From a virus: a stretch of DNA of 38,299 nt. How positions within the stretch are numbered: position 1 is the stretch's first letter; each line of letters begins with the position of its first letter. The stretch spans positions 1 to 38,299 of IMG/VR virus record IMGVR_UViG_3300046004_001147; one strand, written 5' to 3'. Positions 17,130 to 25,322 of this stretch are shown here, in pieces. A program made the position numbers and the translations under genes. The notes under the pieces were generated by a model. It was not told the DNA's origin. It worked only from the letters and a program-made list of their open reading frames with translations, and ran no database searches.

Positions 17130-18158
17130 CTAGGCCGTACCGGCGACTTCCTCAAAAGCCGCGCGAATATCGTCCTCAATTGATCCGTTGGACTTCGGAA
17201 TCGGGGGCTTGCCCGGTGATCCCGTAACGCTGACAGCCGCCCTGCGAGCCTGTGCCGCCTTGTCCTGCGTGGGAGCCGCCGGGGCCTGCGTGGTTTGCAG
17301 GAACGGGCGAATATCCGGCCTCATCCAGCAGGCCATCTCGTAGGCTTCCTTCAGGTCCGTCGCCTTACCGTTCTTCAAGAGGACCGCCATATCGTCGCGG
17401 ACGTTCTCAAAATACAGATTGGCGGGGTCGTTCTGGAAGGCTTCGACTTGGCTGACGATAGGCGCGGTTTGCGCCGTCTGGACTTGGCTTTGCAGGTCAA
17501 GAAGCTGTTGCTTCAGGGTAGCAATCTCGGGGTGGCTGTCCGGTGCGGGCTGGGGCTGATAAGCCTGTCCCTGTTGCGGCTGGGCCGTATTCAAACTCAC
17601 GCCGTATGACTTGGCCAGAAACTCAAGCCCTTGCATCGGGTTCTTTTCAAGCAAGTCTTGTGCTGCGAGCAGCGTTTTGACGGCCTGAACTTCATCCAGC
17701 CCTTGCGCGGCCCATAGAGCGCGGCGAGGGGCAAGCACTTGTTCCAGCGGTTCGTACCGCTTCACTTCCTCAGACTTGCGCCTCAGTCCGTGGTCAATCT
17801 CCTGTTCCCGCTTCGCAACGGCCTGTTGCACTTCCGGGGGCAGTTTATCGAACGTGGCCTTAGCCGCAGGCGACCATGAAGCGGGGGCGCGGATGGCAAG
17901 CTGTTTAGCAGGTTCCGCGACTGCCTCTGAGGGCTGGTCGGTAGTATCTTGCACCGTTTCCGGCTGCTTGGCAATAAACTTGCCGTCAGGACCGCGCTCA
18001 CGGCCATCCGCAGCCTTCTCGGTGTCATCTTGGGGCTGTTCTGCCTCAGCGATAACCGCTTCCGGCGCAACCACCACTTCCTCAACCAGCTCCGACTCAG
18101 GCGCGTTCCCGCTGACCTCAGCCATTGCCGCCCGAATGTCGTCTTCCATGTCGCTCAT
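17130..18158 (-). CDS. capsid scaffolding protein
   Basis: This 342-residue acidic protein is Ala/Glu/Gln-rich. Its N-terminal half is disordered. A helical middle follows (about 110-190, PPEVQQAVAKREQEIDHGLR), then a coiled coil (about 205-235) and a basic Pro/Lys tail. This is typical of scaffolds that template the head and leave it before or during packaging. The gene lies directly before the capsid gene. The N-terminal segment MEDDIRAAMAEV is nearly repeated at the C-terminus as IEDDIRAAFEEV, so both ends may bind the same capsid site. Confidence 0.85.
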   Translation of the reverse strand: MSDMEDDIRAAMAEVSGNAPESELVEEVVVAPEAVIAEAEQPQDDTEKAADGRERGPDGKFIAKQPETVQDTTDQPSEAVAEPAKQLAIRAPASWSPAAKATFDKLPPEVQQAVAKREQEIDHGLRRKSEEVKRYEPLEQVLAPRRALWAAQGLDEVQAVKTLLAAQDLLEKNPMQGLEFLAKSYGVSLNTAQPQQGQAYQPQPAPDSHPEIATLKQQLLDLQSQVQTAQTAPIVSQVEAFQNDPANLYFENVRDDMAVLLKNGKATDLKEAYEMACWMRPDIRPFLQTTQAPAAPTQDKAAQARRAAVSVTGSPGKPPIPKSNGSIEDDIRAAFEEVAGTA

Positions 18159-18484
18159 AGTCTGGCCTCCACCTGATCCATTGCCGTCTTGATGTCCTGC
18201 TTAAGCTCACGGTCAGACAGCACCGCCCGTGGCTTTGGTGTCAGCTTCTCATTGCCGACAATCTCACACCCCGCATCCTTAACTCCGCGCTCATAGGCTG
18301 ACCGGCTATCGTACATCAGCCCGTTGGCGTGGTTTAGAATCGCATCCATACCATCCGACCGTATAGCGGGCATGGGAAGCTCAGAACGCTTCTTGCGAAA
18401 CTGCTCTAGGCAAGCCGAAGGCCACGCGGACACTTCGTGCATGTCGCCACACGCCTTGCAAATGCGATAGGTCGCCCGGCTCAA
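18155..18484 (-). CDS. small protein with N-terminal Cys motif, head region
   Basis: This 109-residue protein has CKACGDMH near the N-terminus and a third Cys at residue 29. That could form a small zinc site, though the fourth ligand would have to be His16 or a distant Cys. A basic middle and a C-terminal helix (SDRELKQDIKTAMDQ) follow. A TTG start overlaps the preceding TGA (TTGA). It sits between the portal and scaffold genes. No family was recognised. Confidence 0.6.
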   Translation of the reverse strand: MSRATYRICKACGDMHEVSAWPSACLEQFRKKRSELPMPAIRSDGMDAILNHANGLMYDSRSAYERGVKDAGCEIVGNEKLTPKPRAVLSDRELKQDIKTAMDQVEARL

Positions 18485-18735
18485 GTGTCCAGCGTCCCAA
18501 GCGCTGACCAGTTGTAGAAGCTCTTGCTATCCGCAAACGCCTGCATGGCCTCGGTGAGATTGGTGTAACTCGCAGTCAGGCGCGAGTTGATGAACCGCAG
18601 TTGCCGCTCATTGAACGAGCCTGCCGGAACGCCCTCTGCATCAAACAGCCGCATCAGGTCTTCGTTGTAGTTCGACGCCGTGGGGAACAGGCTCAGACCA
18701 AGGGCACTGGCCTGTCTCAATCCTTGCTGTGTCAT
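18481..18735 (-). CDS. small protein following the portal, unknown function
   Basis: This 84-residue helical protein contains NYNEDLMRLFDAEGVPAGSFNERQLRFINSR and an aromatic C-terminal stretch. It starts in an ATGA overlap with the portal stop and ends overlapping the Cys-motif gene. Genes of this size between portal and scaffold are common in podoviruses, but I do not recognise the family. Confidence 0.6.
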   Translation of the reverse strand: MTQQGLRQASALGLSLFPTASNYNEDLMRLFDAEGVPAGSFNERQLRFINSRLTASYTNLTEAMQAFADSKSFYNWSALGTLDT

Positions 18736-20873
18736 GCGCTACCTTGCGGGGTTGGATCACGGGCAAGGGCTGCGGCCTTAACCTGTAGCTCTTGACCCTT
18801 CAGTTGCAGTTCCGCAGCGCCAAGCTGGCCCTCCATCTGCGTCCGCTGCTGCTCAATCTGAGCCTGCATCTGTGCCGTCTGGCCCTTCATCTGCTCAACC
18901 TGAATAGCCGTGTCATCAGGCGGCGGCGGACCCGGAGGCTGTGCAGGTGGTTGCGCCTCGGCAGTCTCAAACACCTTGTCGATCACGTCTTCCATCTGGC
19001 GGCTGACGTTGAACGTCCTAGCGCCCTGCTTCAGAATCTCCGCAAACAGCGGGGCCGTGTAAGGGGCAGTCGGGACGATACCAGCCGCAGCCGTCATCAG
19101 GCCCACCACAGCGCCTGTGAACTCTGTAAACGCCGCCTTGGCCGCGTTCTCATCAGGCTCAACCGTCGAGTCAGTCTCAACGTCAATGCGGAACGAACGC
19201 AGCGCATCATTCTTCAGCAGCGATTGCACTTCCTCCCATGTCGGCTGCTTCATCAACTCCAGCATTTCAGGAGGCGGCTCAATGCCGGGCGGAATCGGCA
19301 TCCCCGCCTGTTTGGCCTGCTCGATCATCGGCATGATCTGCTCAATCTGCTGCTTCTCGGCTTGTGTCAGCAGCTTCACATTCGTCATCACCTTCAGCGT
19401 CTCAATGCTGAATTGCTCTGCGATGATTTCAGCCTTCAGGCGGATGGCGTCACGGGCAAACCGTTGCAACTCCCGCTGACGGTCACGAACCCGCAGGCTT
19501 CCCCATTGGCCCTTCAGCCGTTGAGCTGTAGCCGTCTCGTTCGGATTGCTCTCACCCCGGATGATGTCTGACAGGCCGGTGATCTGGTAGATGTCGTTCA
19601 GGATTTGAGCGCGCGTCTCAAAGCACCCCTTCAGCACCTGAATGACCATATCGACCGGAACCCAATCAATCAGGCCCTTGACCCCGCCCTTGTCCTTCCA
19701 AATGTCGTAGGTATCAATGGGGATGAGCTTGTTCTCATTGCCCGGCGAGAACACCAGTTGAAGCTCGCGGTTCGCCTCACCAGCATAGACCCCCACCATC
19801 CGCAGGGCTTCTTGCAGCTTGCCGATCCGGCCCGTCAGGTCGTCAAGCTCTTCGGCCTGATCCTGATACTGGACGTAATCAGCCACCGGAATCGTGCTGT
19901 CATTGGCCGTCGTGGCGTTCAGCGGGCTAGGGCAGGGGAAGAACTCTCGCAGGCCTAGCGGGTCTTCGCGCTCATCCAGAACGCCGCTGGTTACGCCCTT
20001 GCAAACCCAAAACGCGCGCTTGCTCGGCTTGTCCCAAATCTCATAGACCTCACCCGTTTGGTTGGCCTGCTTTTGGGCATCCGTAGCCGTGTCCGAACCC
20101 GTCGAGGTCGTGGTGATCGGAACCTGCTTGGCCTTCTTCGCACCAAACCGCTTCGTAAGCTCGTCCTTCGTCATATAGACGCGACGGGCAACCCACCGAA
20201 CCTCGGACCACTCACGGGACGGGTTGGTCAGGAAGTCTTTCCATGCGACGTGGTCACACTGGACCTCTTCGTAAACCACTTCCTCTTGAGGCTCTCCCTC
20301 CATGCCTTCATGCATGGCTGAATCGTCAGGGCCTTTGCCCTCGACCTCGCCAACCTCGGTAGTGTCCGCGTCTTCCTCGCCTTCGCCCAGTTCAGGGTCT
20401 TGCTCGGCGTTCAGCGTCTTCATGTGCGGGATGTAGCGGACCCACACCTGACCACGGCCCGGCAGCAGATAGTCCAGCACACATAGTTTCAACCGTCCGT
20501 CAAAGTCATACTGATCGAGGCTGAACCCCAAGGCCCGCTCAAGTACGTCCGAAGCCACCTTGCCCACCGGGTCTTCATCCCGATAGCGCCTGTCAACCAT
20601 AGGCTTGGGCTGCTTGGCGTAGATAGCAGGCTGAAGCGTCTGCACATTGGACCACAGCACGGCAAAGCGCCGACGATTAGCGTTGACGCTCAGTCGCCCG
20701 CCATCACGGTTGCGGTTCTCATTCTTGTACCGGCGGACGATGATGTCGCCAGCCTTCCACCACGGCTGCAACTCGCGCTCAGCCAACTGAATCTCATCAA
20801 TCCACTTGGTGACAAGGTCGATGGCCGATTGATCGACGGTTTCGCCGGGGATCGTAAGTTCTGTGGAAGCCAT
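18732..20873 (-). CDS. portal protein
   Basis: This protein of about 713 residues is the dodecameric ring through which DNA enters and leaves the head. It begins with a helical clip-forming region (WIDEIQLAERELQPWWKAGD), then RRRFAVLWSNVQTLQPAIYAKQPKP, a segment found in P22-type podovirus portals. It ends with a long Gln-rich coiled coil (about 640-713) like the barrel or crown of such portals. It lies between terL and the scaffold, as expected. The frame is also open from a TTG at 20885. The ATG at 20873 is chosen because GAGG stands just before it. Confidence 0.88.
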   Translation of the reverse strand: MASTELTIPGETVDQSAIDLVTKWIDEIQLAERELQPWWKAGDIIVRRYKNENRNRDGGRLSVNANRRRFAVLWSNVQTLQPAIYAKQPKPMVDRRYRDEDPVGKVASDVLERALGFSLDQYDFDGRLKLCVLDYLLPGRGQVWVRYIPHMKTLNAEQDPELGEGEEDADTTEVGEVEGKGPDDSAMHEGMEGEPQEEVVYEEVQCDHVAWKDFLTNPSREWSEVRWVARRVYMTKDELTKRFGAKKAKQVPITTTSTGSDTATDAQKQANQTGEVYEIWDKPSKRAFWVCKGVTSGVLDEREDPLGLREFFPCPSPLNATTANDSTIPVADYVQYQDQAEELDDLTGRIGKLQEALRMVGVYAGEANRELQLVFSPGNENKLIPIDTYDIWKDKGGVKGLIDWVPVDMVIQVLKGCFETRAQILNDIYQITGLSDIIRGESNPNETATAQRLKGQWGSLRVRDRQRELQRFARDAIRLKAEIIAEQFSIETLKVMTNVKLLTQAEKQQIEQIMPMIEQAKQAGMPIPPGIEPPPEMLELMKQPTWEEVQSLLKNDALRSFRIDVETDSTVEPDENAAKAAFTEFTGAVVGLMTAAAGIVPTAPYTAPLFAEILKQGARTFNVSRQMEDVIDKVFETAEAQPPAQPPGPPPPDDTAIQVEQMKGQTAQMQAQIEQQRTQMEGQLGAAELQLKGQELQVKAAALARDPTPQGSA

Positions 20874-20933
20874 AGCCCCTCGCAAGCGTTAGCGGGACAA
20901 TAACTTGCGCGGGACCGCTTGTCGATAGAACGT

Positions 20934-22481
20934 CTATGCGCGCTCATAGCCCACATGAACCGGCTGATTAGCCAGCAGATCGTCCCATGTCATATCCTGA
21001 ACGCCTTTGATCGGCTCGGCAGGCTTCACAATCTCGACAGGAAGTTCCTTGTAGCTCATCGCCAGATAACGCTCAGAGTCAGCGCCATGCGAGGCCCAGT
21101 CGTGCAGGGGCTTGTCTTTCCAGACGCCCCGGTCTTCGTCCCACTCCTTGCGGTAGTTACGCAGGCACTTGATACCCTCCGCGCACTCTTCCTCATCGAA
21201 CACGCTGATTGCCAGCAACTCGCGCACCGCGTTGATTCCATCCTCAACCGAGGACAGCGGGACCATCTTCGTGTTCTTGAACTCACCGGTGAACTGCTCA
21301 ATGCGGGTCAGGCCGGTTCCCCACTCCTTCACCCGCACGTCATGGGGCATGAAGTTGCGGCCCATCACCCAACCCATCGCCTCATACTTCTCACGCATGA
21401 ACTTGACGATGTATGGCATCCCCTCGCCCGTACACGACCAGAAGCCAACGTGCCTAACCTGACCCGGCAGTATCTGGAAGAACCAGATGGCGTGACGATC
21501 CCCGACGCCAATGTCGTGAACCGCGTTGACCGGGTAGCCCTCGACAGCCTTGAATGAGCCTATGCGCTGCTCGCTGTCAGCCTTGGCCATTTGCTCTGCG
21601 TAGTACGCCCCCTCAACACTGGCCTCGAAAGCTTCTTCCGGCGTGGACGGATACTCGCGCTTCATGTCAGCGCCCTGAATCTCCGCCTTCTTCGCGTACC
21701 ACGCTTCCTTACGAGGGTTGAGCGTGACGCCCTGATCTCTCAGCTTGTCGAAATAGACACGCATGGGCGCGGTAATGACCACGTCATCCGGGTCCATTTC
21801 ATACGCAGGCTCTCGCCACCACGAATAGAAGTGGAAGCGCCAGTCTAGTTCTGTGTCCGTCACACCCTGCCGTTTACGGGCCTGTGCCGCTTGGCACATA
21901 TCGTAGAACTTGCCCTCTTGCCCTTCAGCGGTGCTTTCAATGAATGCGATCTGTCCAGCCTGTAGCGTGTTCAGCGCGCCGGTCACAATCTCCCGCGCCT
22001 TGTGAGGCATCTTGGCGCAAATCTTGCCGAACTCGGAGATATGCAAGAACTGAAGCGTTCCAGACCGCAGCGACGTGCCAACGCGAATCACGCTGTTGTT
22101 GGCCAACTCCAGCTCAGTCGTGTTGTTTTTCCTGATCGGGTTCGCCGCTTTGATTTGGTCAGGCAGGTTGTCATACGGGAACTTGATCTTGTCCCGGAAG
22201 ATGACCGTCGCATCGTCCAGCGTATGCGCAATCACACCGCAGCGCGTGTCCGGGTAGAACACCGCCATATCCAACATGTAAATCTGGATGAACGTCGTAA
22301 ACCCAAGCTGACGGGCCTTCAGGATGATGTTGAGGTAATGCAACTCATCCAGCAACTCGGCCTGCGCCCAGTTCATCTCGAACTTGACGCGCTTACCCTC
22401 TTTGTCCGTGATCCAGTAGAGATTGTTCAGCCGCCATCGCTGGTCGGTGAAGCAATCAAGAACTTGGGCGGGGACGGCCAT
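20934..22481 (-). CDS. terL: large terminase subunit (packaging ATPase/nuclease)
   Basis: This 515-residue motor protein packages phage DNA into the prohead. The N-terminal ATPase has a deviant Walker A at about 55-63 (KARQLGFTT), a Walker B-like strand LQFLHISEFGK with catalytic Glu150, and the coupling motif STAEG (183-187). The C-terminal RNase H-like nuclease has acidic residues in VHDIGVGDRHAIWFF (D323, D328) and near the end in HDWASHGADSER (D460/D467). It overlaps the end of terS by 26 bases, the standard order. The packaging mode (pac or cos) cannot be told from this sequence. Confidence 0.93.
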   Translation of the reverse strand: MAVPAQVLDCFTDQRWRLNNLYWITDKEGKRVKFEMNWAQAELLDELHYLNIILKARQLGFTTFIQIYMLDMAVFYPDTRCGVIAHTLDDATVIFRDKIKFPYDNLPDQIKAANPIRKNNTTELELANNSVIRVGTSLRSGTLQFLHISEFGKICAKMPHKAREIVTGALNTLQAGQIAFIESTAEGQEGKFYDMCQAAQARKRQGVTDTELDWRFHFYSWWREPAYEMDPDDVVITAPMRVYFDKLRDQGVTLNPRKEAWYAKKAEIQGADMKREYPSTPEEAFEASVEGAYYAEQMAKADSEQRIGSFKAVEGYPVNAVHDIGVGDRHAIWFFQILPGQVRHVGFWSCTGEGMPYIVKFMREKYEAMGWVMGRNFMPHDVRVKEWGTGLTRIEQFTGEFKNTKMVPLSSVEDGINAVRELLAISVFDEEECAEGIKCLRNYRKEWDEDRGVWKDKPLHDWASHGADSERYLAMSYKELPVEIVKPAEPIKGVQDMTWDDLLANQPVHVGYERA

Positions 22482-22890
22482 TGCTGCTTACCGCCTCCAT
22501 CAGCGCCATGAATGGGTTGTTGCCGTTCGCGTCCTCAAGGACGGTAGTTTGTTTGTCGCCATAACGCTTGGGCGCGAGCTTTGAGAGATACCAGCGGTCA
22601 GCATCAAAGGCGAGACGGCCTAGCGCCGCGTCCTTTGCGAGCTTGGCATCCTCGATCAACGCATCAGCCCGGCAATCAAGGCCAATCTCCCGGCTTCGCG
22701 TGTATTGCGCAGCAAAGCCCTCACGGTCGTCAATGACCCACTGCCTTACAGCAGCCTCCGAAGGGAAGGTGTCGTTTTCCTCTGCCCCTAAACGGCAAAT
22801 AGCCCGCAAGGACATACCCTCAGCGAGCTTCTGGCAGATATGGTCCGCAATCTCTTGCGTGTGCACCGTAGGACGGCCTCGGTCGTCCAT
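22456..22890 (-). CDS. terS: small terminase subunit
   Basis: This 144-residue protein recognises the packaging site and regulates the large subunit. An N-terminal helix-turn-helix (EIADHICQKLAEGMSLRAICRL, then PSEAAVRQWVIDD) is followed by a helical oligomerisation part. Then comes a typical segment RWYLSKLAPKRYGDKQ, common in phage TerS-like proteins. It is the first gene after the late promoter at 22950-22978 and overlaps terL. The ATG is preceded by GAGG. Confidence 0.85.
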   Translation of the reverse strand: MDDRGRPTVHTQEIADHICQKLAEGMSLRAICRLGAEENDTFPSEAAVRQWVIDDREGFAAQYTRSREIGLDCRADALIEDAKLAKDAALGRLAFDADRWYLSKLAPKRYGDKQTTVLEDANGNNPFMALMEAVSSNGRPRPSS

Positions 22891-22949
22891 ATGTCCTCAG
22901 TCTGGTTTGCGTCTAGCCTTTGCCGTAGCGTCAGACATAGAGCGAGGGG

Positions 22950-22978
22950 AATATGCCTTGCGTTTAGGCGTTGGTCAA
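22950..22978 (-). promoter_or_regulatory. sigma70-like promoter for the late operon
   Basis: On the minus strand TTGACC (22978-22973) and CATATT (22955-22950) are separated by 17 bases. This is a good match to the bacterial -35/-10 consensus (5/6 and 4/6). It begins one base after the stop of the ART-like gene and stands about 60 bases before terS, the first late gene. Host RNA polymerase would therefore read the late genes. Confidence 0.6.
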
Positions 22979-24604
22979 TCAGAACTCTTGAGCCTGGCCA
23001 CGACGGTCCAGTTCATCGGCTAGGGCTGTGCCTCCGACTCCGAAGCCAAGGCCGCCTATTCCGTACTTCCGCAGGATTTTAACCAGTTCGTCGTTGAACA
23101 GAACGTAGTTGGATGAGCCTTCGCCAGCGGTCCTAGAGCCTCCGTCCAGATAGCGGATACCAGGAACGCCTGCCTCTAAAAGTCTCGCGGAAATCTCCGG
23201 TGCTTTTTGCGTTGGCATAGCCGGGCCACCGGGAATAGCTCTTGGCACGTCCCTTGCCGCCATGTTGTAGGCCCAGCCAGCGTTCTGCCCTTCTCGCGTC
23301 CGAAGGGCCGACAGATAGTCAGCAGCTTCTTGCTCGACGAAATCCCCGTAGCCGTCCACTTCGCCAAGGCCGCGCGCTTGAGCTAAGCGCCGCGCCTGCT
23401 GATAAAGGTCGTACTCATTATCGACCATTAGTCCTACATCGTGCGGGCTTTCACCCCGCCGCAATGCTTCGTCAACAATCCTCCGCAAGGCGGGGTCACT
23501 GATCGGGTCTGGCGCGGCAGGCGCGTCATATCCGTACTCGCGCAACACGTTCCGAACCGGCTCGGGCTGTCGATAGATCGGAGCATCCCAATCCATAAAC
23601 GCGGCAGGGTCGGCGTTAATTCCAACCTCATACATTGAGCCGGTCGGGGTTTTGTCGAACCACTGCCCCGCGTAAGGCTCAAGATCAGCGATTGTGGCCC
23701 TTGCCTCGCTTATGTCTGCCTCGGCAATCATTCGCTCTAGGTCGTCATTCGATGACGCCAAAGTGTTTTCAGCACGGGCCAACTGGTTTCTAGCGCCCTG
23801 CAATGCACTGTCCGCTGAGGGGTAAGCCTGCGCCATTCTCGCAAGGCGCGGGTTGCTTGCCACAATGTCGCCCCCAAGCGACAGGGCAGGCTGTTGCAGC
23901 GCGTCCCTATACGACCGCGCCACGTCCTCGCTCTCAGCAAAGTAAAGCCCGTGGCCGTATGCCTGCGCTCCCTCTCCTGTTCCAATCTTGTCGAGAGAGA
24001 AGCGGTCGAATGAGTGGGGCGAGCCGTGGAAGGCGCGAATAGGGTAATCAGGCTCTACGGGGGCAATCGGCGCAACATACGCTTGCGACGCCTCATCCCA
24101 TTGCGCGTTGGTCGGATAGCCCTCGTCTCCCGGACTAAGAACCCGCGCGCCAGTGTCATTCGGATTGGCCGCCTGATAACGGGCCAGCGCCGCCTCGGCC
24201 TCCGTCTGGCCTACGCTAGTCCGGCTAGGCGCAGGGGCGGAATCAGCCATAAGCTCACCCATGCGAGCCAAGGGCGAATCTGCCCTAGCCCGACGCCCGC
24301 CCCTTGCCGTCCTACCAATAGCGGGAATGCCGGGGATAGCGCCTAGAATGCCTAGGCCAATGCCGCCCCAATCGTTGTTTTGCGCGGCGGTCTGTAAATC
24401 CTCAGCCGCCAGAACATCGCCAAGGCCGGGGGCCATTTCCGTGCCAGAACGCACAATGCTATTGAACAATCCGCCGCCATAGCCGGGCAACTGTCTCTCG
24501 CCATACTCGTTTACGGCTGGCGCAGCCTTTTCTTGCAGGATGTCCATAAGCGCCCGCAAAGGCGCGGGGCGGGACGGATCAGGTCTAGCTCCGTTCCATT
24601 GCAT
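22979..24604 (-). CDS. ADP-ribosyltransferase-like protein of phage polyvalent type
   Basis: This 541-residue protein has a low-complexity N-terminal third (Pro/Ala, with an Ala/Gly hydrophobic stretch GGIGLGILGAIPGIPAIG at about 80-97). An ART-like domain follows: IRAFHGSPHSFDRFSLDKIG (His193), then AYGHGLYFAESEDVARSYRD (Tyr221), and near the end NYVLFNDELVKIL (Glu506). This His-Tyr-Glu order is that of diphtheria-toxin/PARP-type transferases, which move ADP-ribose from NAD to a target. Similar domains occur in large phage polyvalent proteins and MuF-type effectors. A C-terminal Gly-rich hydrophobic segment could insert in membrane. It might be injected with the DNA or act early on a host target. 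The start context is weak, and a second Met at residue 20 is possible. Confidence 0.7.
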   Translation of the reverse strand: MQWNGARPDPSRPAPLRALMDILQEKAAPAVNEYGERQLPGYGGGLFNSIVRSGTEMAPGLGDVLAAEDLQTAAQNNDWGGIGLGILGAIPGIPAIGRTARGGRRARADSPLARMGELMADSAPAPSRTSVGQTEAEAALARYQAANPNDTGARVLSPGDEGYPTNAQWDEASQAYVAPIAPVEPDYPIRAFHGSPHSFDRFSLDKIGTGEGAQAYGHGLYFAESEDVARSYRDALQQPALSLGGDIVASNPRLARMAQAYPSADSALQGARNQLARAENTLASSNDDLERMIAEADISEARATIADLEPYAGQWFDKTPTGSMYEVGINADPAAFMDWDAPIYRQPEPVRNVLREYGYDAPAAPDPISDPALRRIVDEALRRGESPHDVGLMVDNEYDLYQQARRLAQARGLGEVDGYGDFVEQEAADYLSALRTREGQNAGWAYNMAARDVPRAIPGGPAMPTQKAPEISARLLEAGVPGIRYLDGGSRTAGEGSSNYVLFNDELVKILRKYGIGGLGFGVGGTALADELDRRGQAQEF

Positions 24605-24621
24605 CCCGAATAGCGCCTAAT

Positions 24622-24658
24622 CTATCAGCGAAAACGCTGTTTTCCTTACCCCTGATAG
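24622..24658. promoter_or_regulatory. nested inverted repeats at the early/late boundary
   Basis: CTATCAG (24622-24628) and CTGATAG (24652-24658) are perfect inverted repeats. Between them is a second short stem, CAGCG-AAAA-CGCTG (24626-24639), followed on the plus strand by TTTT. The block lies in the 92-base gap before the ART-like gene. A TTGACC with a weak CACTAT 17 bases later is present just upstream on the minus strand (about 24651-24679). It may be an operator or an attenuator that separates the early minus-strand operon from the genes after it. Confidence 0.4.
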
Positions 24659-24693
24659 TGCCTTAGAGGGCTTGGCGGGTCAAGGGTCGTCAT

Positions 24694-24708
24694 GGCTTAA
24701 GCCTTTCT
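24694..24708. repeat. 15-bp direct repeat containing a 10-bp palindrome, copy 1
   Basis: GGCTTAAGCCTTTCT is found here and again at 24965-24979. Its first ten bases form a perfect palindrome. In both places it covers the last codons and stop of a small gene. Confidence 0.7.
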
Positions 24709-24963
24709 GCTTTCGAGTTCTTTGAGTGCGTTTTGCGCGTTCATTTTAACCACCTGACGCGCGGTATGTTCGCCACCCCATGAGTTCCACGGGTCGAACC
24801 CGTCCGGCACCTTGTCGCCTTCCCATTCTTCCGCGCGGTCGATAAACTCTTGAAGCCGCCAATCTGGCATGGCCTCAAAGGGCGTTTGCGGGAGTTTGGC
24901 CTGCTCCTCATAGCCCTCGCGGAAATACGAGCGCGAGTCGCCGTCTGCTTCACGGACTGCCAT
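24697..24963 (-). CDS. small early protein, unknown function
   Basis: This 88-residue acidic protein is rich in Glu, Asp and Trp (WRLQEFIDRAEEWEGDKVPD), with a C-terminal helix KMNAQNALKELESRKA. It is the last gene of the minus-strand early operon. The start lies five bases after the previous stop. No family was recognised. Confidence 0.55.
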   Translation of the reverse strand: MAVREADGDSRSYFREGYEEQAKLPQTPFEAMPDWRLQEFIDRAEEWEGDKVPDGFDPWNSWGGEHTARQVVKMNAQNALKELESRKA

Positions 24964-24964
24964 C

Positions 24965-24979
24965 GGCTTAAGCCTTTCT
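24965..24979. repeat. 15-bp direct repeat containing a 10-bp palindrome, copy 2
   Basis: Second exact copy of the element at 24694-24708. It overlaps the end of the 60-residue gene and ends two bases before the next start codon, so it also lies in that gene's ribosome-binding region. Confidence 0.7.
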
Positions 24980-25150
24980 ATCTCTCATAGCGTTCCATTG
25001 CTTTTGGAAAGCGGGCGGTATGGCGTCGAAACGATCAAGATGCTGGACAACAGGCATCCCTTGGGAGTTACGGAAGGCCAACCACGAATCGCGGGCTTGG
25101 CGGCTTTTTGTGCAGCCGTAGGATCGAACGGCAAATAGCGGGTCATCCAT
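24968..25150 (-). CDS. small early protein, unknown function
   Basis: This 60-residue basic protein (pattern SYGCTKSRQARDSWLAFRN) has no recognisable domain. Its ATG overlaps the end of the small membrane protein gene by eight bases. It ends in AGAAAGGCTTAA, the same end as the next gene, because both carry the 15-bp repeat. Confidence 0.5.
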   Translation of the reverse strand: MDDPLFAVRSYGCTKSRQARDSWLAFRNSQGMPVVQHLDRFDAIPPAFQKQWNAMRDRKA

Positions 25151-25322
25151 GAATGCTTTTCCCGCCGATTTTAATGCAGCCCATCAGATAGACGGTCACG
25201 CCACCAAGGATGAATGACCGCCAATCTCCGGAAAGCCCAAAATATGCCGCTACAGCGATCAAGCCGAGAAACGCCATAAGGAAAACGACGAAAATAACTT
25301 TGCTGTCTGTCTCATAGGTCAT
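25143..25322 (-). CDS. 59-residue membrane protein
   Basis: Reading from the ATG at 25322 gives 59 residues with two hydrophobic segments: VIFVVFLMAFLGLIAVAAYF (about 9-28) and SFILGGVTVYLMGCI (about 36-50). A short Lys/Gly end follows. The ATG lies inside the end of ninB (11-base overlap) and the TGA overlaps the next ATG, so the frame fills the gap exactly. No family was recognised. A small two-pass membrane protein in an early operon could act on the host envelope or in superinfection exclusion. Confidence 0.65.
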   Translation of the reverse strand: MTYETDSKVIFVVFLMAFLGLIAVAAYFGLSGDWRSFILGGVTVYLMGCIKIGGKSIHG

